From Faecalibacterium duncaniae (GTDB lineage: Bacteria; Bacillota; Clostridia; Oscillospirales; Ruminococcaceae): DNA of 64,000 nucleotides. The notes under the pieces were generated by a model, which ran no database searches, had not been told where the DNA came from, and saw only the letters and a program-made list of their open reading frames with translations. The position numbers and the translations under genes are program-made. Below, in pieces: positions 54,101 through 61,888 of the stretch; position 1 is the first letter of the stretch, and each line of letters begins with the position of its first letter. The stretch is from positions 1,736,001 through 1,800,000 of the forward strand of contig NZ_CP048437.1 in NCBI RefSeq assembly GCF_010509575.1, written 5' to 3'.

Positions 54101-54356
54101 CGAAAACATGATTGACGGTGTGCTGAACAATGCGCCCTCTTTAGGTGAGTTGGAAGCCAAAGCAAAGGCCGGGGAACAAATTTCTCTGACGGACCTTGCC
54201 GCCGCAGTCAAGGCCGAGGAAAAGGCACCGAAAGCCAAGAAGTCCCGCACCGCAAAACCGAAAAAGCCGTCCATCCGGGCACAGCTGGATGCCGCAAAAA
54301 AGGAGCAGAGCAAACAAACACTGCCACGGGAAAAGACAAGGGAATTGGAGGTGTAA
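51162..54356 (+). CDS. ArdA-ArdC-YodL multidomain antirestriction protein (ICE-B)
   Basis: A 1064-residue fusion. Residues 1-205 are ArdA-like (TTEQVQAALRQIG, VDELNFLASRLETLS), comparable with the free ArdA at 10516-11229. Residues about 235-460 are ArdC-like: an ssDNA-binding N domain (YSFNNTLLIAMQ, FNKWKDTFHRTVKKGEKGI) and a zincin with HEIAHAKLH (His437, His441). Residues about 865-965 are YodL-like (YRFEPYDRLQAAGL, YAAPLAAGTTLEDIY). The basic C-terminus is rich in Lys. Proteins of this kind protect incoming single or double strands from restriction. Starts after AAAAAAGGAG. Confidence 0.85.
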   Translation: MSELFSIQLQNRQQQSRDGVWLDLPTTTEQVQAALRQIGISSDNPQGLFISGYFAEEEKRFAISYNMVLASNVDELNFLASRLETLSTGERAELNAALQAPQSELFSIGRITDFPENVDYYVHLPDVHGPAQLGDYYLNRSGMVNMPEEWKGGIDTAQFGRYVAQQEQGVFTEYGYLVKSGDAWQKVHESQPVPEEYRVLSFPAPEVLRDSANIPPPVQPETEPQKVIPIILNGKDSAERMKEITDRLETGIQELFDSDRYKAYLTTMAKFHNYSFNNTLLIAMQGGQLVAGFNKWKDTFHRTVKKGEKGIKILAPAPYKVKQKMEKRDEQGKPILDKDGKPLTEEKTVQIPAFKVVSVFDVSQTEGEPLPSIAVNELSGSVQDYQDFFKALEQSSPVPIGFEDIEGGAHGYFHLLDNRIAIQEGMSQLQTIKTAIHEIAHAKLHAIDPDDPEQANRPDSRTREVQAESVAYAVCQHYGLDTSEYSFGYVAGWSSGRELAELKASLEIIRSAAHELISALDEHLAELRQQREADLSAAQEAAFALDNGSTLFIQTCDSGYDYTLYGPDNKALDGGQLDAPGLTLPDAGQEALNLLGQTAAVSEVLLGDKLAALQEAAEKANEIPAPVKIPDPAAEPTVTILWSESDKLQDGEIMPLSVANRVFEELDTAQHTDREKDGYTGGWYDKTAFRIDFTLNGQPDNYEGRQDFGDGDGSLIQHIQSYHEYYAKDENWKNFVLHNKGPEAWEQDKAEREMVLTEFIPYLKQHCNLSAMEQAATAALREGQNISPEQAAYYNTVVAYVQDCRPLLNQGQYNLPEPPKLADFDQSLQDYKAQVQTEITQEAAAAGMTVEEYAAAGFEAPQQDGFSIYQLRNEDSTRDYRFEPYDRLQAAGLTVDKANYTEVYAAPLAAGTTLEDIYRTFNVDHPADFKGHSLSISDVVVLHQNGQDTAHYCDSVGFQQVPEFLRENPLRTAELSTEQNENMIDGVLNNAPSLGELEAKAKAGEQISLTDLAAAVKAEEKAPKAKKSRTAKPKKPSIRAQLDAAKKEQSKQTLPREKTRELEV

Positions 54357-54359
54357 ACC

Positions 54360-55304
54360 GTGCAGAAATTTGAAAATATGGATGTGATCGCTGCGCTGGA
54401 AGCCATCATGCACCAGAATACTGCGTACTATCAGAGCGATTTTGCCTATGACATTAAGCTGTTGCGGGAGGCTGTCCGCAGCGATCAGCCGGAAGATAAG
54501 CTGCTGTTGTGGCTGTCCCGGCCCTCTGGGACATTCTGCTTCCGGGAACGGGACGTGCTGCTCAAAGACACGCAAGCCTACAACACATGGAAATTCTGCG
54601 GTGAACAGACCCATGACAGGATTCTTGCCTATGCGGTGGAACTGACCGGCGCGGCCAACGGAACTGTGCAAGGCAATCTGTATGAACTGGACTATCAGCA
54701 GCACTTCCAGCATATCCGGGATGCAGCCCTGCCCGTGGGCACCAATCGTCTGATCTACGAAAGCGGGATGCGGGAGATTGGCCCCAAAGAGCGTTTCGAC
54801 AGCCGCCCGGACAAATATTTCGGGGAGTTCGTGCGGTATGAAATGCAGCCCCGTGAGCCGGAACTTCTGCAAGCGGCCATCCGGCAGGAGCAGCGCAGCC
54901 GGGAACCTGCACGGCCCGGTGATTTCAAAGAACACCTTGCGGCATTGCACACCGGGCTGATCGAGGCCGAGGCACAGCGTATCGTAGCCGATATGAAGCG
55001 GCTGGCTGCTCCCAACAGCCCGGACAAGAATCGTTTTATGGTGGAGGTGTCACCCTACTTCACCAAGCTGGCATCCAGCCGGGACACGGACCAGCTGATT
55101 GCCATGCTGCCGTATAAATCTTTACATCTGTCCAGCGTAAAAGACCGTTTTGGCATCTACGCGCTGGTTGACAAAAACGAGAACCGAGATAAGAACATTC
55201 GCAAGCCCCGTGCTTCTGTCCGCAAGCAGCTTTCCGAAACGAAACAGGCCGCCAGCCCGAAAAAGGCAGCGGCCTGCAGCAAACAGCATGAAATGGAGGT
55301 CTAA
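54360..55304 (+). CDS. Hypothetical ICE protein (ICE-B)
   Basis: A 314-residue soluble protein starting at GTG 54360, 3 bp after the preceding stop (in frame MQKFENMDVIAALEAIMHQN). The sequence has LLLWLSRPSGTFCFRERDVL and a basic C-terminal tail ending in the same KQHEMEV-like style as the preceding protein (RELEV). I do not recognise a domain. Its place between the Ard fusion and TTRAP is typical of Tn1549-like elements. Confidence 0.7.
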   Translation: MQKFENMDVIAALEAIMHQNTAYYQSDFAYDIKLLREAVRSDQPEDKLLLWLSRPSGTFCFRERDVLLKDTQAYNTWKFCGEQTHDRILAYAVELTGAANGTVQGNLYELDYQQHFQHIRDAALPVGTNRLIYESGMREIGPKERFDSRPDKYFGEFVRYEMQPREPELLQAAIRQEQRSREPARPGDFKEHLAALHTGLIEAEAQRIVADMKRLAAPNSPDKNRFMVEVSPYFTKLASSRDTDQLIAMLPYKSLHLSSVKDRFGIYALVDKNENRDKNIRKPRASVRKQLSETKQAASPKKAAACSKQHEMEV

Positions 55305-55307
55305 CCT

Positions 55308-55508
55308 ATGAATTTCAGCGTGGAAGAAGAAAATTTGATCTGTATGTACCACACCTCTGACCGCCGCCGAACGATGGCGCGGATGCTGACCGCCCTGCCG
55401 GATATGGACACGGAAATGCGGCGGCTGGCAAACGGCACCATTGCAAAGTTGGAGCGCATGACCGATGTTGACTTTGACGGACAGCGGTTTGATTTTACGG
55501 GTGAATAA
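55308..55508 (+). CDS. Transposon-transfer assisting protein, TTRAP family (ICE-B)
   Basis: A 66-residue protein: MNFSVEEENLICMYHTSDRR then MLTALPDMDTEMRRLANGTI, matching TTRAP, a small family found near the end of Tn1549-like transfer modules. Mechanism unknown. Last plus-strand gene before the convergent block. Confidence 0.83.
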   Translation: MNFSVEEENLICMYHTSDRRRTMARMLTALPDMDTEMRRLANGTIAKLERMTDVDFDGQRFDFTGE

Positions 55509-55518
55509 TACCGTCAGC

Positions 55519-55565
55519 TTGACAATGACGCATTATTTTTAATCAAAGTAATGTGTCATTGTCAA
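55519..55565. repeat. 17-bp inverted repeat after TTRAP (ICE-B)
   Basis: The arms TTGACAATGACGCATTA (55519-55535) and TAATGTGTCATTGTCAA (55549-55565) match at 16 of 17 positions around a 13 bp AT-rich spacer. Too AT-rich for a good terminator; it looks like a protein-binding or replication site. Confidence 0.7.
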
Positions 55566-55574
55566 AACGAAAAT

Positions 55575-55619
55575 AGCCGGACACGGTGGCCTTGTGGCTG
55601 CTGTGTCCGGCTGTTTTTC
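55575..55619. terminator. Terminator after TTRAP
   Basis: A 10 bp stem AGCCGGACAC / GTGTCCGGCT followed by GTTTTTCTG on the plus strand. It separates the plus-strand operon from the minus-strand block. Confidence 0.85.
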
Positions 55620-55625
55620 TGTCAA

Positions 55626-55841
55626 TCACTTTCTGATAAAGCGAATGATATTCCCGTGTACCGAAATGTATTTTTCTTTTTCCAATGTTTTTATATCGTT
55701 GTCAAAACTCGCCGTTACGCCTTGAATTACGCCGGGCTGCTCAGGCGGGAGGTATCGTTGCTTTAATTCTTCATAAGAAATTTCCCCTGCCGCTGAAATA
55801 AGGGCTAAAAGTCCCAGATTATAGGGTTCAGTCATTTTCAT
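55626..55841 (-). CDS. Small hypothetical protein, winged-helix-like (ICE-B)
   Basis: A 71-residue protein: NLGLLALISAAGEISYEELK then GVTASFDNDIKTLEKEKYIS, resembling a small winged helix with the recognition wing ISVHGNIIRFI. It is downstream of, and likely transcribed with, the BRO protein gene. Function unknown. Confidence 0.6.
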   Translation of the reverse strand: MKMTEPYNLGLLALISAAGEISYEELKQRYLPPEQPGVIQGVTASFDNDIKTLEKEKYISVHGNIIRFIRK

Positions 55842-55861
55842 ATTAAATCCTCCAAATCTTA

Positions 55862-56755
55862 TTATTTTTCTTTCTTTTCGGCAGACTGCTCCGGCAGTTC
55901 GGCGGCATCTTCTACAATGTCGGTCACAAGCTGCTGGAAGTCAAACGCATTCTTTTCTGTAATAACGGGCTTGCCAGTTTCTGCTTCAAGAGCCTGCCGT
56001 GCAATACCGGCTACCTTGCCGCCGCGTTTAGCAACCTGCTTGTTTTCTTCAAAGGTCTGCGGCTTTGCAGTCTTGGAAATATCCGTGGTAGATGCTTCCG
56101 CCAGCATGGTCAGCACAAGTTCCAAATCGGTCATGTTGTCCCGGAGATTTTCTTTTGTCAGACCTTTCAGCCGCTTGTACTGCCCCGTGGTCATGCCGGA
56201 CCATGCGCGGGAGATTTCATCGGTCAGGATGGCGTACTCCTTGCCCTTTTGCACTCCGCGCTTCTTCCATTCGTCCGTTAGTTCGTTGCGGATGCGGATT
56301 GCCAAAAGCCGCTGGTGAATCCATTCTTCGGAGTAGCCTTTCTTCAAATAGGTATCAAGCGCACGGTCAATAGCTTGCTCCGGGTCGATGGTTTCTTCGA
56401 TGCGTTCCTTGCCCACCATTGCCAGCCATGCCTTGAACGGTTCAGCTTTCGGGGACGGGATGGACTGGATGATACGCAAAAGCTGTTCGGTGTTGGCGAC
56501 ATCTGTCTTGTACCGTTTTCCATCAGAGGACAACATTTTCAGTTGTACGATTTTTTCGTACAACTCATTTGCCCCCTCAGCTTTCAGCTTACGCTTAAGG
56601 TCGCTCCAATAACGCCGTGGATTGGCTGTTCCAGTTAAAACAGAAATAACATCAATAATCGAAAAATACCATTCTTCCTTTTCTGCATCCCATGCAGTAC
56701 GGATTTTCTGATCTTCAAAAAGCTGGATAGAGCCGTTATCGTTCACTTCTGCCAT
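55862..56755 (-). CDS. BRO-N / DinD-like protein (ICE-B)
   Basis: A 297-residue protein with an N-terminal BRO-type domain (IRTAWDAEKEEWYFSIIDVI, NPRRYWSDLKRKL, TEQLLRIIQSIPSPKAEPFK) and a C-terminal part as in DNA-damage-inducible protein D (GKEYAILTDEISRAWSGMTT). BRO proteins bind DNA and in phages act as antirepressors; DinD is LexA controlled in E. coli. Role in the ICE is unknown; a stress-linked regulator is possible. Confidence 0.82.
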   Translation of the reverse strand: MAEVNDNGSIQLFEDQKIRTAWDAEKEEWYFSIIDVISVLTGTANPRRYWSDLKRKLKAEGANELYEKIVQLKMLSSDGKRYKTDVANTEQLLRIIQSIPSPKAEPFKAWLAMVGKERIEETIDPEQAIDRALDTYLKKGYSEEWIHQRLLAIRIRNELTDEWKKRGVQKGKEYAILTDEISRAWSGMTTGQYKRLKGLTKENLRDNMTDLELVLTMLAEASTTDISKTAKPQTFEENKQVAKRGGKVAGIARQALEAETGKPVITEKNAFDFQQLVTDIVEDAAELPEQSAEKKEK

Positions 56756-56866
56756 AGAGGGTTCCTCGCTTTCGTTGTCTAAGTCTATTTTACATGATTT
56801 CGGGCGGAAACGCCACCCGGTCTAAGCGTTTGGGATTCAAAAATCCGAACAATATTTTGTGCAGAT

Positions 56867-58195
56867 TTACCGTTCCTGCATCTGCTCCTTTCCCGGTGCT
56901 GTCCGCAGAATGCCGTCCACATTCTGCTTTATGATGCCATACTCCTGCATCTGGCGTTTGGCATCATTGTACTGTCGTTGCAGCTGGTCTTTCTGCTCGG
57001 CCAACTGCTTATATTCGGCTTTCAGTGCGTAAAGGTCGGGCAGCTTTTGGAAGCCCTGCTCTTTCAGGGCCTTGGCTGCGGCTTCATAGAGAATCAAGGT
57101 TCCTTCATGCTTACGTCGGAACTGCTTTTTGTCAGCAGCCTGCTGATATTCCTGCACCAGTGGGCGCAGTTCCTTACAGGTGGTGACATCCTTTATCAGC
57201 ACGGCCATTTCAGCAAGTCGACGCTCTGCTGTTTTCAGCGCGGCGGCCGCTTCGGTGCTGACGGCGGTGATCTCGGCCACCCGGCTTTCCAAATCCGGGT
57301 AACTATCAATTTCATGCTCCGTCAGAAAGTTCAGCGTCCGGGCAGCCTGTTTCAAGTTGTGGAGTTTTGCCCACTTCTCATACCCTGCGGACTGCTGGGC
57401 CTTGATGCTGTTTTCCAAATCAATCTGCAGCGAAATTTTACGGGTTTCTTTGGGCTTCCGCTCCGCGAACCGACCTTTGATGCGCTCGGTGATAGCTTCC
57501 TCGGTGTAGGCTTCGCCCAGCGTTTTGCAGCGGGTGAACCGTTCCTGTCCGGGCGCACGGAACGACACATACTTGCCCCTCTTGACCTCATAGCTTTGCT
57601 CCTGCAGGAGCCGCAGAAAATCGTCAAAATCCTTGGCCTGCGGGATGGTGGTATCTATGGCAGCTTTCAGCTTCGCCTTCCAGCTCGTGCCTTTTCGGTG
57701 CGCGTTCCACTCGGCATAGCTCTTGCCCCGGTCTTGACCGGGCATTACCACGGATAGGTTATGTTCCTTGCACAGCCGGTCACTGGTGCGCCGGATGTAG
57801 GAATAGCTCTGTCGGTTGGAAACATACTTTCGTTGGTTCACCAAGTCCACGGCGCAAAAGATGATGTGGTTGTGGACGTGCCCTTTGTCAATGTGCGTGG
57901 TTAGCACATAGGGGTATTTGCCTTGCAGCACTTCATCCGCAAGCTGCCGGCCAATCTCGTGGGCCTGCTCCGGCGTGGTTTCTCCCGGCGCAAAAGACTG
58001 TATCAGGTGGTGGGCCAGATTGTTGCCTTTCTGCATGGCCTGTGACAATAGCAGTTCAAATTCGATGTCGGCGGTTTCGTAGGAGCAGGCAAAGGAGGAC
58101 ACCAGTATTTTTTCATCCGTCTTGACCGGATTCTCGATGTAGTCCAGTGCCTTTTTCAGCGTTGACTTGATAGGATGTATCTTTGTAACTGCCAT
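56867..58195 (-). CDS. VirD2-like (MOBP) relaxase of ICE-B
   Basis: A 442-residue relaxase. N-terminal Tyr candidate in LKKALDYIENP (Tyr19) and the metal-binding motif HIDKGHVHNHIIF (His101, 106, 108, 110) define the nicking domain; the C-terminal half is coiled coil. It nicks one strand at oriT and pilots it through the channel. Overlaps mobC by 40 bp, so it is translationally coupled. ICE-A must carry its relaxase left of the window. Confidence 0.93.
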   Translation of the reverse strand: MAVTKIHPIKSTLKKALDYIENPVKTDEKILVSSFACSYETADIEFELLLSQAMQKGNNLAHHLIQSFAPGETTPEQAHEIGRQLADEVLQGKYPYVLTTHIDKGHVHNHIIFCAVDLVNQRKYVSNRQSYSYIRRTSDRLCKEHNLSVVMPGQDRGKSYAEWNAHRKGTSWKAKLKAAIDTTIPQAKDFDDFLRLLQEQSYEVKRGKYVSFRAPGQERFTRCKTLGEAYTEEAITERIKGRFAERKPKETRKISLQIDLENSIKAQQSAGYEKWAKLHNLKQAARTLNFLTEHEIDSYPDLESRVAEITAVSTEAAAALKTAERRLAEMAVLIKDVTTCKELRPLVQEYQQAADKKQFRRKHEGTLILYEAAAKALKEQGFQKLPDLYALKAEYKQLAEQKDQLQRQYNDAKRQMQEYGIIKQNVDGILRTAPGKEQMQER

Positions 58196-58485
58196 ATCTG
58201 CGCCAGCGCTCCTTTGATGTCCGCAACATCTTGTGTGTACAGCGGCCCCATGCTGTTCAGCCGCCGTGCAATCTGATTGACATTGACGCCAATCTTTTGC
58301 AGTTCGGCAGTCTGTTCCCGGATGCCGGTGGTGTCGATGTGGACAACATAACCATCTATCAGCATCTTCCGGGCGTAGGCAGAAAAATTCCGTGTGTGCA
58401 GCAGAGCCATCTTCTGCCGGATAAGTTCCCGTTCCTCCGGCGTCACGGGAACACGCAGAACAATTTTTCGGGTTCGGTTCGTCAT
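58156..58485 (-). CDS. mobC: MobC-like relaxosome protein (ICE-B)
   Basis: A 109-residue protein from ATG 58485 (GAGGTG upstream): MTNRTRKIVLRVPVTPEERE, a ribbon-helix-helix type start, and the MobC signature IGVNVNQIARRLNSMG. The longer frame upstream runs through the oriT region and is unlikely. Binds oriT with the relaxase. Confidence 0.88.
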   Translation of the reverse strand: MTNRTRKIVLRVPVTPEERELIRQKMALLHTRNFSAYARKMLIDGYVVHIDTTGIREQTAELQKIGVNVNQIARRLNSMGPLYTQDVADIKGALAQIWQLQRYILSSQR

Positions 58486-58675
58486 AGTTTCACCTCGTTT
58501 CTTGGGGGTCTGGGGTACTCCCCAGCAAGCATTTCTGCCGGGAGTGGCTACACTCCCTATGCTTGCTACGTTACCTTTCCCCACTACTATGACACCACAA
58601 CACTCCCGTTTTGCCCGCAAAATGCAAAAAAATAAGAGGACGCTTTTGCATCCTCTCAATGACCGTGCATGACAA
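58486..58675. other. Candidate oriT region of ICE-B
   Basis: A 190 bp gap before mobC. The palindrome TGGGG/CCCCA (58511-58524) is followed by a double inverted repeat: AGCAAGCAT (58524-58532) with ATGCTTGCT (58559-58567), enclosing GGGAGTG (58540-58546) with CACTCCC (58551-58557). Nested repeats beside mobC/relaxase are typical of MOBP origins of transfer. A terminator for the XRE gene lies at 58635-58656. Confidence 0.65.
58635..58656 (-). terminator. Terminator after the XRE gene (ICE-B)
   Basis: The stem AGAGGA / TCCTCT is followed on the minus strand by TATTTTTTT. Confidence 0.75.
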
Positions 58676-59044
58676 TCAGACACACGCGGGATCTTTTTCC
58701 TGTTCATGGATTCGCAGGGCACCGTCAATGGCACCTTCTACGATGGGTAAGTATTCTTCCGGGCAAAGCTGCAGCTTGTGGCTGACCCGCTGACGTTCCG
58801 CACTTTCTTCCCGCATGAGTTCCGGGTTAAAGTACCGCTCCACGGGCAGACCACATATTTTTATCAGCTGAATCACCACCGGCAGGCTGGGCAGCGTGCC
58901 TTCGTTTTCGATGTTCGCAAGATACCGGCTGTCACAATGTATCATGTCAGCCAGCGCACTGCGGGAAAGTTGTTTTGCCTTTCGAGCTGCCTTGACATCC
59001 GCTCCGAACGTTTCAAAGCCGGGACAGTCCTCGATTTTCGCCAT
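58676..59044 (-). CDS. XRE-family transcriptional regulator (ICE-B)
   Basis: A 122-residue XRE protein (FGADVKAARKAKQLSRSALA, then YLANIENEGTLPSLP), a close homologue of the ICE-A regulator at 18516-18884, with the same length. It lies between the mobilisation genes and the Bce-like cargo. Probably a repressor of the adjoining promoters. Confidence 0.88.
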   Translation of the reverse strand: MAKIEDCPGFETFGADVKAARKAKQLSRSALADMIHCDSRYLANIENEGTLPSLPVVIQLIKICGLPVERYFNPELMREESAERQRVSHKLQLCPEEYLPIVEGAIDGALRIHEQEKDPACV

Positions 59045-59198
59045 TCTGCATCACCCATATACATTTTATAGTTCATGGACGATTGGCGAAATGATGCAAA
59101 GCGCATTGTTGCTAAACTTTATTGTTCATAGTTTGAGCATTGTATTGTAAAGTGGGCTATCCTATAATAAGGAAGAAACCCTTTTTTGAAAAATCCGT
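59045..59198. promoter_or_regulatory. XRE upstream region (ICE-B)
   Basis: An AT-rich region between the XRE gene and the response regulator. It has TTATAGTTCATG near 59069 and TTGTTCATAG near 59130, related to TATAGTTC in the ICE-A counterpart, plus a TATAAT at 59163-59168 on the plus strand. Possible XRE operator and promoters. Confidence 0.45.
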
Positions 59199-59235
59199 CC
59201 GCTGTAACATTTCGCGGACATTTGCCTGTTATACT
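59199..59235 (+). promoter_or_regulatory. Promoter of the Bce-like regulator with direct repeat
   Basis: ACATTT occurs at 59207-59212 and 59218-59223, 11 bp apart, with a -10 TATACT at 59230-59235 six bases after the second copy. The same 26 bp block (59199-59224) recurs without change before the transporter genes at 61127-61152. Confidence 0.82.
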
Positions 59236-59263
59236 ATTTGCAAAAAGAAAAGGAAGTGAGGAT

Positions 59264-59956
59264 GTGAAGCAGATTTTAATTGTCGAGGACGACAGTTTTT
59301 TGAATAAGATGTTGGCCTACAACCTGACCGCAGACGGCTACGGCGTGACTTCTGCCCTAAATGCCAGAACCGCCGCCGACGCCATCCGCCAGCGGGAATT
59401 TGATTTAGTGCTGCTGGACATCAACCTGCCGGACGGGAACGGTTTTGAGCTGTGCAAGCTGATAAAGCCCCAGCACTCGGACACCATCGTGATTTTCCTA
59501 ACCGCCAACGATCAGGAGAGCGACCAGATACGGGGCTATGAGGTGGGCGCGGTGGACTACATCACAAAGCCCTTTGTGATCGGGGCCTTGCAGCGGAAAA
59601 TCAAAGCCATGTTCGCCATGCTGGAACACCACAAACCGGCCAAGGACATTTACGACGACGGGCGGCTGTTTCTGGACTTCTCGGAGCAGACGGCTTCCCT
59701 AAACGGCAAGCCCCTGACCCTATCCCCGATGGAGTACAAAATGCTGAACCTGTTCCGCAAAAATCCCCGACAAGTGCTGACCCGTGGGCAGCTTTTGGAA
59801 AAGCTGTGGGATATAGACGAGCGGTTTGTGGACGAACACACCCTGACAACCTCCATCAGCCGTATTCGCAGCAAGATTGAAGCCGACGGCGGCGCACCCT
59901 ACATCAAGACCGTTTACGGCATGGGGTATCAATGGACGGGAGGCGAGGTAAAATGA
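59264..59956 (+). CDS. OmpR-family response regulator, BceR-like (ICE-B)
   Basis: A 230-residue regulator: receiver (VEDDSFLN, LVLLDINLPDGNGF, FLTAND, YITKPF) and winged helix (LTRGQLLEKLWDIDERFVDE, TTSISRIRSKIEADG). GTG start 59264 with AGGAAGTGAGG upstream. Likely binds the ACATTT repeats before itself and before the transporter. Overlaps the kinase by 4 bp. Confidence 0.9.
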   Translation: MKQILIVEDDSFLNKMLAYNLTADGYGVTSALNARTAADAIRQREFDLVLLDINLPDGNGFELCKLIKPQHSDTIVIFLTANDQESDQIRGYEVGAVDYITKPFVIGALQRKIKAMFAMLEHHKPAKDIYDDGRLFLDFSEQTASLNGKPLTLSPMEYKMLNLFRKNPRQVLTRGQLLEKLWDIDERFVDEHTLTTSISRIRSKIEADGGAPYIKTVYGMGYQWTGGEVK

Positions 59957-60984
59957 AGTTTCAAAACCTCTCGGTAAAGCGGCTGTTTGGCCGGGTGGCA
60001 ATGGAGCTTGTCCTCTCCATGTCCGGGATCACCATAGCCCTGTTTCTTGTGACAAAACAGATTGCGGTGCTGCTGACAGGCGGGACGCTGCTACTGTGCG
60101 CCCTTGTGGGGATTTTTGTACTGACGCAGGCGTTTGGAAAGCGGCTGTCGCAGTTTACCGCTGACCTGTGCCAGACCTTAGACCACATGATCGCCGGGAA
60201 TGAAGCGCCCCAGCGGCCAGAGGACAGCGAAACCCAGCTTGCCAGAATCGGACACCGGCTGGCAAGGCTTTACCAGATCATGCAGGAGAACCGCCGCCGG
60301 GTGGACGAGGAACGGCAGGAGTTACAGACCCTTGTATCGGATATTTCCCATCAGGTGAAAACGCCGGTAAGCAATCTGAAAATGGCGACGGACACCCTGC
60401 TGGAAAAGCCCATGACCGAGGCGGAGCGCACCGACTTTATCCGGGGAATCCGCAGCCAGACGGATAAGCTGGACTTTCTCTTTCAGGCCCTTGTGAAAAC
60501 CTCACGGCTGGAAACGGGCGTGATCCAGTTGGATAAGAAACCGGGTCGCCTCTTTGATACCGTGGCGCAGGCCATGAGTGGGATTGTGTATGCAGCGGAG
60601 AAAAAGGAAATCGCTGTGTCCGTGGACTGCCCGGAGGATTTGACCGTTTTCCATGACAGCAAGTGGACATCCGAAGCCCTCTTTAACCTGCTGGACAATG
60701 CAGTGAAGTACACCCCGGCAGGCGGGAAAATCGCCGTGTCAGTGGTGCTGTGGGAAATGTATGTGGAGGTCAAAGTGACCGACACCGGCAAGGGCATTTC
60801 CGAAAGCAATCAGGCTGCCATCTTCCGGCGCTTCTATCGTGAGGAAGAAGTACACGAACAGCAGGGCGTGGGCATTGGACTGTATCTGGCCCGCGAGATC
60901 GTAACGCGGCAAGGCGGCTATATCAAAGTGGTTTCAGAGCCGGGCAAGGGCTCGGAATTTTCCATTATGCTGCCGACAAAATAG
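59953..60984 (+). CDS. Sensor histidine kinase, BceS-like (ICE-B)
   Basis: A 343-residue kinase with two close membrane helices (about residues 17-37 and 41-60) and almost no outer loop, as in BceS-type intramembrane kinases that read the state of a partner ABC transporter. H box SDISHQVKTPVSNLK, N box NLLDNAVKYTP, and DTGKGISE and GVGIGLYLARE. Presumably works with the transporter encoded downstream. Confidence 0.9.
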   Translation: MKFQNLSVKRLFGRVAMELVLSMSGITIALFLVTKQIAVLLTGGTLLLCALVGIFVLTQAFGKRLSQFTADLCQTLDHMIAGNEAPQRPEDSETQLARIGHRLARLYQIMQENRRRVDEERQELQTLVSDISHQVKTPVSNLKMATDTLLEKPMTEAERTDFIRGIRSQTDKLDFLFQALVKTSRLETGVIQLDKKPGRLFDTVAQAMSGIVYAAEKKEIAVSVDCPEDLTVFHDSKWTSEALFNLLDNAVKYTPAGGKIAVSVVLWEMYVEVKVTDTGKGISESNQAAIFRRFYREEEVHEQQGVGIGLYLAREIVTRQGGYIKVVSEPGKGSEFSIMLPTK

Positions 60985-61205
60985 AATGCGGCGGACGGTC
61001 ATTCTCGGCTGCCCGCCGTAAGTCTTTTCGCAACAGTGTGCCGATAAAGCTGCCAGTGGCAGTTTTTCGGCGGAAATGTCCGAGCGTTGTAACATTTCAC
61101 CCCCGATTTTCAATGAATTTTTTTAGCCGCTGTAACATTTCGCGGACATTTGGGTTTTACAATACACTTATCAACAGGTAGGAAGCCTTGAAAGGAGTTT
61201 TGAAT
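60985..61205. promoter_or_regulatory. Bce-like transporter promoter region with repeated operator
   Basis: Between kinase and transporter genes. The block at 61127-61152 is identical to 59199-59224, with ACATTT at 61135-61140 and 61146-61151 (11 bp apart) and a -10 TACAAT at 61158-61163, again six bases on. A further half-site GTAACATTTC lies at 61089-61098. Confidence 0.82.
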
Positions 61206-61871
61206 ATGAGCGTTTTACAGACGATTGACCTGAAAAAGTATTACGGTACAGAACCGAACATTACCCGCGCCCTTGACGGCGTAAATTTCTCCGTGGAGGA
61301 CGGCGAGTTTGTGGCTGTTGTGGGAACCTCTGGTAGCGGCAAGTCCACCCTGCTTCACATGATGGGCGGGCTGGACACTCCCACCAGCGGAACCGTGATC
61401 GTCCGGGGCGAAGAACTGGCAAAGAAGAACGATGAACAGCTTACCATCTTTCGCCGCCGCAACATCGGCTTTATCTTCCAGAACTATAACCTTGTTCCTA
61501 TTCTGAATGTGTATGAGAACATCGTCCTGCCGGTGGAGCTGGACGGGGACACGGTGGATCAGAAGTTTTTGGACGAGATCGTTCACCTGCTGGGGCTGGA
61601 AGATAAACTGAAAAATATGCCGAATAATCTTTCCGGCGGACAGCAGCAGCGTGTGGCGATTGCACGCGCCCTGATTACCAAACCGGCTATCGTGCTGGCC
61701 GACGAGCCGACCGGTAACCTTGACAGCAAGACCAGCGCCGAGGTGCTGGGGCTTATCAAGCGCACCAGTGCGGAGTTCCGGCAAACCGTTGTGATGATTA
61801 CCCACAACAACGATATTGCCCGTCTTGCAGATCGGATTGTCCGCATTGAGGACGGCAAAATTGTGGAATAA
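61206..61871 (+). CDS. ABC transporter ATPase, BceA-like (ICE-B)
   Basis: A 221-residue ATPase of the MacB/BceA group: Walker A GTSGSGKSTLLHM, Q-loop FIFQNYNLVP, signature LSGGQQQRVAIARAL, Walker B VLADEPTGNLDS. ATG 61206 with AAAGGAG upstream. Pairs with the FtsX-type permease that follows after 17 bp. Such transporters remove bacitracin-like or lantibiotic peptides from their lipid targets. Confidence 0.92.
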   Translation: MSVLQTIDLKKYYGTEPNITRALDGVNFSVEDGEFVAVVGTSGSGKSTLLHMMGGLDTPTSGTVIVRGEELAKKNDEQLTIFRRRNIGFIFQNYNLVPILNVYENIVLPVELDGDTVDQKFLDEIVHLLGLEDKLKNMPNNLSGGQQQRVAIARALITKPAIVLADEPTGNLDSKTSAEVLGLIKRTSAEFRQTVVMITHNNDIARLADRIVRIEDGKIVE

Positions 61872-61888
61872 GTAGGGGGTGGCAGACT

